Shown here: piece after piece, positions 27,731 to 34,935 of the stretch
How positions within the stretch are numbered: the stretch's first letter is position 1
Layout of the letters: every line of letters starts with the position of its first letter
Source: a bacterium
GTDB taxonomy: Bacteria; Myxococcota_A; Bradymonadia; UBA7976; UBA1532
Direction of reading: 5' to 3'
Assembly: GCA_030427205.1 (NCBI GenBank)
Contig: JAUHXC010000003.1
Span: 310,001-374,000, forward strand
DNA length: 64,000 nt
Translations under genes and position numbers: made by a program
Notes under the pieces: model-generated
What the model was told of the DNA's origin: nothing
Databases searched by the model: none
The model's input: the letters and a program-made list of their open reading frames with translations, nothing else

Positions 27731-28492
27731 TCAGATGCGCGGGTCGTAATCCAGGTCGCGGCGCGGGCCGCCCGGGCGGCCGATGATGATCCGGTTCTTG
27801 GGGGTCACGGCGCGGGGGATGGCGCTCCACTCGACCGCGTAGCCGGCGCCTTCGAGGCGGTAGGTGCGGTCGATGTCGATGGCCACGTCGGGGCCCATCA
27901 GCTCGTCGAAGGCGGTCGGCCGGTGGTGATAGCTCGAGGTGTGATGGCAGCAGGGCATGACCGCCACGGGGCCGCCGCAGTTGATCGCCGACTTGATCGC
28001 CCGGTCGGTGCGCGGGCCGCAGGCGTGCACCGCGACCACCGCGGCGTCATCGGGCAGGTCGACGTGGTGCCGGATGCCTTGCTTGCGGAACTCGACCTTG
28101 GCCGGCACCCAGGGGCCCACCTCGGCGACGGCGTCGAGGATGAGGTCATGGGCCGGCGGGCGCATCTTGTCGACGAGGATGACCCGCTCGACGCGCCGCT
28201 CGAAGAGGCCGTAGAGCAGGCCGACGAAGCCGTGGCCGCAGAAGAGGTCGGCGACGACGGGCGCGCGCACGGCCCGGCGGGTGCGGGCGAAGAACTCGAC
28301 GGCCTCGCAGAACTCCTTGATGTCGATGGCGAAGCGCTTGGACAGCGCCCGGGCGAGGCGGTGGATGTGCGCGTCGCCGGGGAAGTGGTGGTCCCAGAAG
28401 GGCGCCATGCGGTCCTTGCGGCAGACCAGCGCGGCGGCCTCAGGGGTGTTGAACTGGCGCAGGGCCTTGAAGGCGCGGTCGAGGTGGGCCAT
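27731..28492 (-). CDS. Class I methyltransferase-like protein of the METTL25 / Methyltransf_32 type
   Basis: 253 residues from an ATG at 28492; a TTG at 28528 would add 12 residues rich in Pro and Cys and is less likely. VVADLFCGHGFVGLLYGL (79-96) is the S-adenosylmethionine-binding loop, and VILVDKM (104-110) ends the second strand. VVAVHACGPRTDRAI (152-166) and VAVMPCCHHTS (176-186) match the HACG and PCCxH motifs I know from the Methyltransf_32 family. The substrate is unknown; eukaryotic relatives are linked to RNA or protein methylation. It is divergent from the ATPase gene at 28567 with about 75 nt between, and 22 nt separate it from the exporter start. Confidence 0.72.
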   Translation of the reverse strand: MAHLDRAFKALRQFNTPEAAALVCRKDRMAPFWDHHFPGDAHIHRLARALSKRFAIDIKEFCEAVEFFARTRRAVRAPVVADLFCGHGFVGLLYGLFERRVERVILVDKMRPPAHDLILDAVAEVGPWVPAKVEFRKQGIRHHVDLPDDAAVVAVHACGPRTDRAIKSAINCGGPVAVMPCCHHTSSYHHRPTAFDELMGPDVAIDIDRTYRLEGAGYAVEWSAIPRAVTPKNRIIIGRPGGPRRDLDYDPRI

Positions 28493-28566
28493 GGCCGCCG
28501 TGTCGCACGGGCAGGGGCGGGGCGGCAAGGGGTGACGAAGATTGCGGGTCGATCGGGCGGCGGCCT

Positions 28567-30003
28567 ATGCTCCGGGCGATGAAGAGCAACGACCCCTTTC
28601 GCGCGCGGCTGACCGTGGAGAACCTGGGCGCGATCGAGCGCGCCGAGATGACCATCCGGCCGCTGACGCTGTTCTTCGGGCCGAATGGCACGAACAAGAC
28701 CTGGGCGGCGTACGCGCTGTATGGGTTGTTGCGGCGGTTTCGAAGCGGCTTCGCCTGGACCGAGGACATCGACCCGGCGTTGGTCGCAGAAGGTGACGAA
28801 GCACTTGCTCACCTCATACGACAGTTCGAATTGCGTCCAGATGCGTTCCATCGTACGTCCTTGGTCTTGCCTCGTCCACCATCACTATCCCGGCTGTCTG
28901 GGCCTGAGATCGCCGGGGTCCTGGCGCTCAAGTCCGGCGTCCTCGACAGCGCAGGAGCAACGCTCGACACTCCACTATCACCCTCCATCCCGGAGTCCGT
29001 TCCAGTCGATATCGAGCTGGATGCCAAGACTACTGGGCAATGGTCGTATGAGTTCGACCGTGAGGCCAAGATATGCCGGGTGACAACAAGCCCGGATCTC
29101 AGATCCTCCCGACATCTCTTGTCAGTCATTCTTGGTGACATGCTCCGGGTCGGGGGGTCTACGATCGCGTTCCCTGCCGAACGCAAAGCACTACTCACGC
29201 TTCATCAGCAGCTCTCGACTCTCAGCGTCTTCGGTCGGCTATCCCCAAGTGCTGTCGCTGCCGATGCAGCACATCTCGGCACCTCCTTGGTGGACGAACG
29301 ACTCCGGACGGCTGCTCATGCGCTGGAGGCATCGCTGCCGCAACCTTCAATGAATTTCGTGCGCTACATCGATAACCTGTGGCACCTCAATCCAGACTTC
29401 CTGTCGAGCCCGGTAGAAGGTCTCGCAGAAACTCTTGAGGGGATACTCGGAGGTCGGCTGGATTTCGAGAAGACACAAACAGGCGTTGGCCGGTCACCAC
29501 ACCTGAGGTTCAGGGTCGGAGATATCGACCTGCCTGTCCACAGCAGTCACTCTCTCGCCCGGTCATTGGGTGGCGTCGGACTGTACCTGCGAGACTCCGC
29601 GAGAGTCGGCGACTTCGTCTTCATCGACGAGCCGGAGATGAACGCGCACCCCGAGACCCAGGTGGCCATCGCCGAGCTCATGGCGCTCATGGTCAACGCC
29701 GGGCTGCGGGTCGTCGCCACCACGCACAGCCCCTATATCATCGACCACCTGCACAACCTCATCGAAGCCGAGCGCCTGCAACCCGACGCACAGGCGCGCT
29801 TCGCCGAACGCTTCAAGCTGAAGACCGCCGACGCCTTCATCGCGGCGGATAAGGTCGCGGCCTATCACTTCGGCCGCGATGGCATGGTCTCCGATGTCTT
29901 CGATCGAGATGACAGAGTCATCGACTGGTCGATCCTGGGCGACGACGCCGATGACATCGCCAACCTCTACAGCGAGCTGCTGGGCGCACAGCTGGATGAG
30001 TGA
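28567..30003 (+). CDS. AAA15/OLD-like ATPase, probable sensor/motor of a two-gene defence-type pair
   Basis: 478 residues from the ATG at 28567; a second ATG at 28579 (MKSNDPF) is equally possible. LTVENLGAIERAEMTI and FFGPNGTNKTWAAYAL form the N-terminal SMC-like lobe and Walker A; the usual Gly before Lys is Asn, a change seen in this class. The C-terminal lobe has SLARSLGGVGLYL (signature-like), FVFIDEPEMNAHP (Walker B with Glu) and VVATTHSPYIID (H-loop type). The central part, about residues 75-335, has clearly looser codon use than both ends. Lone ATPases of this class with a small nuclease partner occur in phage-defence systems (OLD, Septu, PARIS). It overlaps the next gene by 8 nt. Confidence 0.85.
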   Translation: MLRAMKSNDPFRARLTVENLGAIERAEMTIRPLTLFFGPNGTNKTWAAYALYGLLRRFRSGFAWTEDIDPALVAEGDEALAHLIRQFELRPDAFHRTSLVLPRPPSLSRLSGPEIAGVLALKSGVLDSAGATLDTPLSPSIPESVPVDIELDAKTTGQWSYEFDREAKICRVTTSPDLRSSRHLLSVILGDMLRVGGSTIAFPAERKALLTLHQQLSTLSVFGRLSPSAVAADAAHLGTSLVDERLRTAAHALEASLPQPSMNFVRYIDNLWHLNPDFLSSPVEGLAETLEGILGGRLDFEKTQTGVGRSPHLRFRVGDIDLPVHSSHSLARSLGGVGLYLRDSARVGDFVFIDEPEMNAHPETQVAIAELMALMVNAGLRVVATTHSPYIIDHLHNLIEAERLQPDAQARFAERFKLKTADAFIAADKVAAYHFGRDGMVSDVFDRDDRVIDWSILGDDADDIANLYSELLGAQLDE

Positions 30004-30481
30004 CCTCGACTGGGTCTTCGAAGTCGTGCCGCGCGCCTGTCTGCTCGACGGCAAGACCAGCGGCCGTGAGAGCGGCATCGGCTTCCGCTTCGGCGGGCGT
30101 GATGGCCAGTATCTGCTCTTTCACACCGACAGCGACCCGTTCCGTGATGCGCTGGCCCTCGCCGGCGAGCGGTGCTGTGACTATGCCCTGTTCTGGCGCC
30201 GACGCGCGGCGACTCACTCGACGGCGATCGAGCTCAAGGGCGGCAGCCTCGGCCGAGCCTTCACCCAGGTCGAGGGTCTGCTCGACGCCGTGCGCCGACG
30301 CACTCGGGGACGCGATGTGAAGCCGTCGGCGGTCATCGTATTTCGCGGTCGCCTCGACAAGCCGCTGCTCCAGCGGTTGACCGGCAAGCTGCGCCGCAAT
30401 GGCATCGAGGTGCACGTCAAGACGGTCAAGCGGGGGAACGTCGACCTGGATCCCATCCTCGCGCGGATCGACAAGCCATGA
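29996..30481 (+). CDS. Small PD-(D/E)XK-nuclease-like partner of the ATPase
   Basis: 161 residues from an ATG at 29996 that overlaps the ATPase stop codon by 8 nt, which implies translational coupling. CDYALFWRR followed by STAIELKGGSLGRAFTQVE gives an Asp...Glu-x-Lys arrangement of the PD-(D/E)XK type, with a following amphipathic helix as in that fold. SAVIVFRGRLDK and a basic C-terminus (GKLRRNGIEVHVKTVKRGN) follow, the latter suited to nucleic-acid contact. I recognise no named family. Inference: effector nuclease or nucleic-acid-binding partner. If the ELK motif is coincidental it could be a specificity subunit. Its stop overlaps the next start codon (ATGA). Confidence 0.72.
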   Translation: MSDLDWVFEVVPRACLLDGKTSGRESGIGFRFGGRDGQYLLFHTDSDPFRDALALAGERCCDYALFWRRRAATHSTAIELKGGSLGRAFTQVEGLLDAVRRRTRGRDVKPSAVIVFRGRLDKPLLQRLTGKLRRNGIEVHVKTVKRGNVDLDPILARIDKP

Positions 30482-31998
30482 CCGACCCCGACGCGATCGT
30501 CATCGGCGCCGGGCCCAACGGGCTCGCGGCGGCCAATCGGCTGGCGGACGCCGGGCTCACGGTGCTCGTCTGCGAGCAGCACCCCACGCGCATCGGCGGG
30601 GCCTGCGCCACCGAAGACGGCGCCGAGGCCGGTACGCGAGCCGGCTGCAAGCACGACGTCGGGGCGGCGTTCTTCCCGTTCAACAAGGCCAGCCCGGCGT
30701 TCAATGCGCTCGAGCTCCAGAAGTGGGGGCTCGAGTTCGCCTGGGCCGAGGTCGAGAGCTGCCATCCGGCGCCCGATGGCTCGTCGGCGGCGATCAGCCG
30801 CGATGACGACGCCACCGCGCAGAGCCTCGGCGGGCGGGACGGCGACGCGTGGCGCCGGCTGATCGCGTGGCATCGGCTGGCCGAGCCCAAGCTCATCGAC
30901 GCGCTGCTCTCGCCGCTGCCGGGCATCGCCTCGAAGCTGAAGCTGTTGCCCATCGACCTCTTCCGCTTCGCGCGCATCGCGCTGTCGACCTCGGGCGGCT
31001 TCTCGCGGCGGCTGTTCCGCAGCGAGGCCGCCCGGCGCATCGTGCCCGGCCTGGGGCTGCACGTGGACATCGGCCCCGACGACCTCTTCGGCGCGGCGCT
31101 GGGGTACTTCCTGGCGACGACGGCGGCGACCGGCGGCAACGCGATCCCGGTGGGCGGGGCCGGCGCGATCACCGCGGCGATGGCCCGCCGGCTCGAGAGC
31201 AAAGGCGGTGCGGTGCGCCTCGGCGCGTCGGTGGCCCGTATTGCGGTCGAGGGCAAACAGGCGCGGGCGGTGGTGCTGGCCGACGGCACCGAGATCGCCG
31301 CGCGCACGATCCTGGCCGATACGGGGGCGCCGGCGCTGTTCAACCGGCTGCTGCCCGCAGACGCGGTGCCCGGCCGCGTGCGGCGGGCGATGACCCGGTT
31401 CACCCGCGGCTGGGGCGCTTTCAAGGTGGACTGGGTGCTCGACGGCCCGGTGCCGTGGAAGAGCGGCGAGGCGCGGCGGGCGGCGGTGGTGCACGCCGGC
31501 GACGACATCGACGATCTGGCCCGCTTCACCGCCGAGGCCCGCGGCGGCGCGATCCCGAGCAATCCTTATCTGGTCATCGGGCAGCAGAGCCTCGCCGATC
31601 CGACCCGCGCGCCGGACGGGCTGCAGACGCTGTGGGCCTACTCCCGGGTGCCGCCGCAGGTCGAGGGCGGCTGGGCGACGCGGCGCGAGGCCTTCGCCGA
31701 TACCATCGACGCCCGCATCGAGGGGCTCGCGCCCGGCTTCCGCCAGCGCATCGTCGCCCGGCGCATCGTCGCGCCGCCCGATCTGGAGGCGTTCGATCCG
31801 AACCTGGTCGGCGGCGACCTGGGCGGCGGCTCGAATCACTGGTCGAATCAGCTGATCTTCCGGCCGGTGTTTCCCTATTTTCGCTACGCGACGCCGGTGC
31901 GCGGAGTCTTTCTGGCGTCGAGCTATGCCCATCCGGGGGCCGGGGTTCACGGCATGTGCGGTTGGAACGCCGCCGGCGCGGCCTTGCGCCGGCTCTGA
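30478..31998 (+). CDS. FAD-dependent phytoene-desaturase-family (CrtI/PYROXD2-like) oxidoreductase
   Basis: 506 residues. The N-terminal dinucleotide-binding motif is VIGAGPNGLAAANRLADAG (8-26), followed by CEQHPTRIGGACATE. The C-terminal HPGAGVHGMCGWNAAGAAL is the family's FAD-contact motif. A middle GGNAIPVGGAGAITAAMARRLE is typical of carotenoid desaturase/isomerase relatives. PYROXD2-like members often have no carotenoid role, and no crtB, crtE or other carotenoid gene is seen here, so the substrate is open. The start overlaps the preceding nuclease-like gene as ATGA, so it is read from the same message, though its host-like codon use and function do not obviously belong with a defence pair. 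Confidence 0.88.
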   Translation: MTDPDAIVIGAGPNGLAAANRLADAGLTVLVCEQHPTRIGGACATEDGAEAGTRAGCKHDVGAAFFPFNKASPAFNALELQKWGLEFAWAEVESCHPAPDGSSAAISRDDDATAQSLGGRDGDAWRRLIAWHRLAEPKLIDALLSPLPGIASKLKLLPIDLFRFARIALSTSGGFSRRLFRSEAARRIVPGLGLHVDIGPDDLFGAALGYFLATTAATGGNAIPVGGAGAITAAMARRLESKGGAVRLGASVARIAVEGKQARAVVLADGTEIAARTILADTGAPALFNRLLPADAVPGRVRRAMTRFTRGWGAFKVDWVLDGPVPWKSGEARRAAVVHAGDDIDDLARFTAEARGGAIPSNPYLVIGQQSLADPTRAPDGLQTLWAYSRVPPQVEGGWATRREAFADTIDARIEGLAPGFRQRIVARRIVAPPDLEAFDPNLVGGDLGGGSNHWSNQLIFRPVFPYFRYATPVRGVFLASSYAHPGAGVHGMCGWNAAGAALRRL

Positions 31999-32005
31999 CC
32001 GGCGG

Positions 32006-33388
32006 TCAGCGGGTGCGCACCGTATCCAGCTCGCCGGCCTCCGCCGCCTGCGCCAGCGCGCCGCCGGGTCGGAAGCGCTGCACGAACAAGATCACCTGCA
32101 CGACGGCGTGCACCAGGAACGCCGTGGCCACCGCCCAGTAGGCGCCCACCGGCCCGTACTGCTCGCTGAGGTACCACGCCGCCGGGATCTGCCAGACGAT
32201 GTGGCCCACCGCGGCGCTGACCATCGCCGGCAGGGTCGTGCCGGCCCCGCCGAAGGCCTTCGAGAGCGCCAGGGCCACCGCGATGCCCGGGTAGGCCACC
32301 ACCTGGACGCGCAGCAGCAGCGCCCCCTCGGCGACCACCGCCGGGTTGTCGTCGAAGGTGGCGATGAGCGGCTCGGCGAACAGGTAGACCACCGCGCCGG
32401 CGCTGACCATCATCGCGGTGTAGAGCCCGACGCCGATCCAGGCGGTCTTCCACGCGCGCCGCGGCTGGCCGGCTCCCAGGTTCTGGCCCATCAGCGCCGC
32501 GGCGGCCTGGCCGATCGCCAGCCCGGGGATGACCAGCGACATCACGAGCACCAGCGCCGCGGAGTAGGCCGAGAGCACCGTCGCGCCGAAGGGAGCGATG
32601 ATGGTGACGAGGAAGAACGAGGCCAGGGTGCGCACGAGGTGTTCGAGCGTGCCCGGCACCCCGACCTTGACCACCTGCCGGGCGATGCCGCCGCCGCCGG
32701 CGAAGCTCTCGCGGTTCGCCTGCAGCCGCAGCCGGCCGCGGGCGATGAGCCAGGCGCCGGTGGCGAGCCCGGCGACGTAGCTGATCAGGCTGGCCCACGC
32801 CGCGCCGGGCAGGCCCATCTCGAGGCCGAAGATGAACAGCGGATCGAGCGCGGCGTTGAGCAGCGGGCTGACCGTCGAGACCGCCAGCGCCGCGCGCGCC
32901 TCTCCGGCGCCCTGCAGGGCGAAGTTCTGCACGAACATCGGCGCCTGGAAGAGATAGGCCCACATGCTGATGCGCAGGTAGTCCACCGCCGGCTCGGCGA
33001 CCGCCGGCTCGACCTCCATGAAGGCCATCAGGGGCTCGGGCAGCACGAACGACAGCCCGATGAGCAGCGCGGCGAGCGCCAGCGCCATGACCATGCCGCG
33101 CCCGTAGAACCGGCCGGCCTGCGCGCCGTCGCCGATGCCCACGTTGCGCGCGACGCCGGCCAGGGTGCCGATGCCCATGCCCATCACGACGGTGTGCATG
33201 ACCATCAGCGAGACGTGGGCCACCCCCAGCGCGGCGAGGGCTTCGGTGCCGACCTCGCCGATCCACAGGCGGTCGGCGATGAGCACCACCAGGCTGAGCA
33301 CGTTGCCGATCATGAACGGCAGCGCCAGCCGCAGCAGCGCGCGGGCCGGGCTGCCCTCGATCAGCGATCGGTCGATGGGTCGCGGCAA
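32006..33388 (-). CDS. MATE-family multidrug/sodium antiporter
   Basis: 460 residues with about twelve hydrophobic helices in two repeated halves (LPFMIGNVLSLVVLIADRLW at the start of the first; KVGVPGTLEHLVRTLASFFLV at the start of the second). The organisation IDRLWIGEVG-type helix 1/2 loop and the ALxGQNLGAG motif (ALMGQNLGAGQPRRA) is diagnostic of MATE transporters, which export cationic compounds using Na+ or H+ across the inner membrane. The start is a TTG at 33388 because no ATG or GTG fits before the conserved N-terminus. It converges on the CrtI-like gene with only 7 nt between stop codons. Confidence 0.9.
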   Translation of the reverse strand: MPRPIDRSLIEGSPARALLRLALPFMIGNVLSLVVLIADRLWIGEVGTEALAALGVAHVSLMVMHTVVMGMGIGTLAGVARNVGIGDGAQAGRFYGRGMVMALALAALLIGLSFVLPEPLMAFMEVEPAVAEPAVDYLRISMWAYLFQAPMFVQNFALQGAGEARAALAVSTVSPLLNAALDPLFIFGLEMGLPGAAWASLISYVAGLATGAWLIARGRLRLQANRESFAGGGGIARQVVKVGVPGTLEHLVRTLASFFLVTIIAPFGATVLSAYSAALVLVMSLVIPGLAIGQAAAALMGQNLGAGQPRRAWKTAWIGVGLYTAMMVSAGAVVYLFAEPLIATFDDNPAVVAEGALLLRVQVVAYPGIAVALALSKAFGGAGTTLPAMVSAAVGHIVWQIPAAWYLSEQYGPVGAYWAVATAFLVHAVVQVILFVQRFRPGGALAQAAEAGELDTVRTR

Positions 33389-33436
33389 GCGGAATCCGGG
33401 AGCGGTGGTCTGCCCTGCGGCTCGGGCCGGCGGACC

Positions 33437-34264
33437 TTAGTCCAGCGACCAGCTGCCGTCCAGCGGCCCGTAGCCCAGGGCGTTGCGGCCGAGGATCGGC
33501 AGCTCGAAGAAGAGCGATCCCTGCGCCGAGAAGGGGATGTCGAAGCTGGGGGTATTGCCCGACAACAGCTCGCCCGACGACTGGTTCAAGAGCTCGCCGA
33601 CGAGGCCGAGCATGGCGTCGAGGTCGAGTTCGAAGCGCACGGCGGTCTCGGTGTAGCCCCGGGCCGGGATGAAGCGCAGGCCGAGGTTGTTGTCGAAGTC
33701 GCCGATCGGGTCTTCGCCGTTGATCGCGCCGATGGCGATGTTGATGAGGTCGTCGATGTCGGGCACGAAGTCCTCGATGCCGTTGACCTCGTTGTCCGGC
33801 GCCAGGCAGGGCTCGTCGGGCTGGGCGCACTCGGCGCTGCCCGGGTCTTCGCAGAACGAGACGCAGACGGTGCCCAGCGCGGCCTGACCGGTGCCTTCGA
33901 AGACGTCGAGGGCCAGCAGCATCTCGAGCAGCGGGATGGGGAAGTCGTTGTCGTTGGACAGCCCGAAGGTGGTGGTGAAGCCGAAGGTGAGGCTGTCCCG
34001 GCGCGGGGCGGCGCCGAAGAAGCCCTCGCAGGCGATCTCGCCGAGCACGTTGCCGTCGGCGAAGTCGTTGCAGTAGTAGGCGCCCAGGGCGCTGTAGGTC
34101 GGCCGCTCGGTGAGGTCGACGGATTGCAGCTCGGCGGCGGGCAGGATGGGGATGACCGTCTCGCCGCCGTTGCCGCTGCCGTCGCCGGTCAGCAGCGGGC
34201 AGCCGGCGCCCATGGTGGCGATCAGGGTCAGGGCGGCGATGGTCTTGGGGGTGCGGGCCTGCAT
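33437..34264 (-). CDS. Lipoprotein of unknown function
   Basis: 275 residues from an ATG at 34264 (GAGGA upstream), chosen over a start 105 nt earlier that would overlap the MazG-like gene. The leader KTIAALTLIATMGAGC ends in a lipobox. The mature part is acidic, with paired cysteines (YYCNDF, IACEGFF, VCVSFCED, ECAQPDEPC) and alternating beta-like segments such as SLTFGFTTTFGLSN and SLFFELPIL. No family is recognised. It lies between a MATE transporter and a MazG-like gene on the same strand. Confidence 0.75.
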   Translation of the reverse strand: MQARTPKTIAALTLIATMGAGCPLLTGDGSGNGGETVIPILPAAELQSVDLTERPTYSALGAYYCNDFADGNVLGEIACEGFFGAAPRRDSLTFGFTTTFGLSNDNDFPIPLLEMLLALDVFEGTGQAALGTVCVSFCEDPGSAECAQPDEPCLAPDNEVNGIEDFVPDIDDLINIAIGAINGEDPIGDFDNNLGLRFIPARGYTETAVRFELDLDAMLGLVGELLNQSSGELLSGNTPSFDIPFSAQGSLFFELPILGRNALGYGPLDGSWSLD

Positions 34265-34328
34265 GGTCGTCCTCGTCTCGTGTCTGAGTGCGGTCGCCGG
34301 GCGCCGACGGCGCAGGGCGGTCGATCTT

Positions 34329-34805
34329 CTACGCGTCGTCGATTCCTCGGTCGCCGCGGGCCGCGTCACCGGGCAGCCGGGTCGCTCGGGCCTCGGCGTG
34401 GGCCCGGGCGTGGGCCCCGCCCGTCTGCCCGAGCGCGCTGCCTTTGACCGCGCTGCCCCGGGCCTGCTCGACGGGATACTTGCGCTCGAGCGCCTCGAGC
34501 TTGGCGAGGGCCACCGCCGGCAGGTCGAGGTCGGTGGCGGCGGCGAAGTTGAGCAGGCTGATGAGCACGTCGGCGGCCTCTTCGGCGATGCGGGCCCGGG
34601 CCGGCTGACCGGCGCCGGGCGGGTGCGGGCCGGGGCCCTCGCGGCTCCACAGGTACAGCTCGAGAAGCTCGCCGGCCTCGACGCTGAGGCACATCGCCAG
34701 GTTCTTGGGGCTGTGGAACTGCTGCCAGTCGCGGGCGTCGACGAAGTCGGCGACCCGGCGGCGCAGGTGGTCGAAGGGGTGCGGGTCGGGCGCGGTGTCG
34801 GTCAT
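34329..34805 (-). CDS. MazG-like nucleotide pyrophosphohydrolase (dCTPase/RS21-C6 type)
   Basis: 158 residues from an ATG at 34805. The conserved helices are LAMCLSVEAGELLELYLW, giving the ExxE pair, and EEAADVLISLLNFA, giving the ExxD pair; together they bind the metals that hydrolyse a nucleoside triphosphate to its monophosphate. Size and the FHSPKNLAM motif match single-domain house-cleaning enzymes acting on dCTP or modified dCTP, not the two-domain MazG. The C-terminus after KYPVEQARG is low complexity and probably disordered. It is divergent from the multihaem cytochrome gene at 34936. Confidence 0.9.
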   Translation of the reverse strand: MTDTAPDPHPFDHLRRRVADFVDARDWQQFHSPKNLAMCLSVEAGELLELYLWSREGPGPHPPGAGQPARARIAEEAADVLISLLNFAAATDLDLPAVALAKLEALERKYPVEQARGSAVKGSALGQTGGAHARAHAEARATRLPGDAARGDRGIDDA

Positions 34806-34935
34806 GGGGCACGATAGCCATTCGCGCCGATCGGCTCCAGAGCCGCGGCGGGGGCTGGGTGAGAGCGCCCATGGCGCCGAGGATGATCCCGGGTCGCCGG
34901 GTCGGTAGACTGTCGGGCCGTCGTTGGAGGACGCC

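Noticed and set aside
30478..31998. Carotenoid biosynthesis cluster
   Set aside because: Only one CrtI-family protein is present; no phytoene synthase, GGPP synthase or cyclase is near, and the family has many non-carotenoid members.
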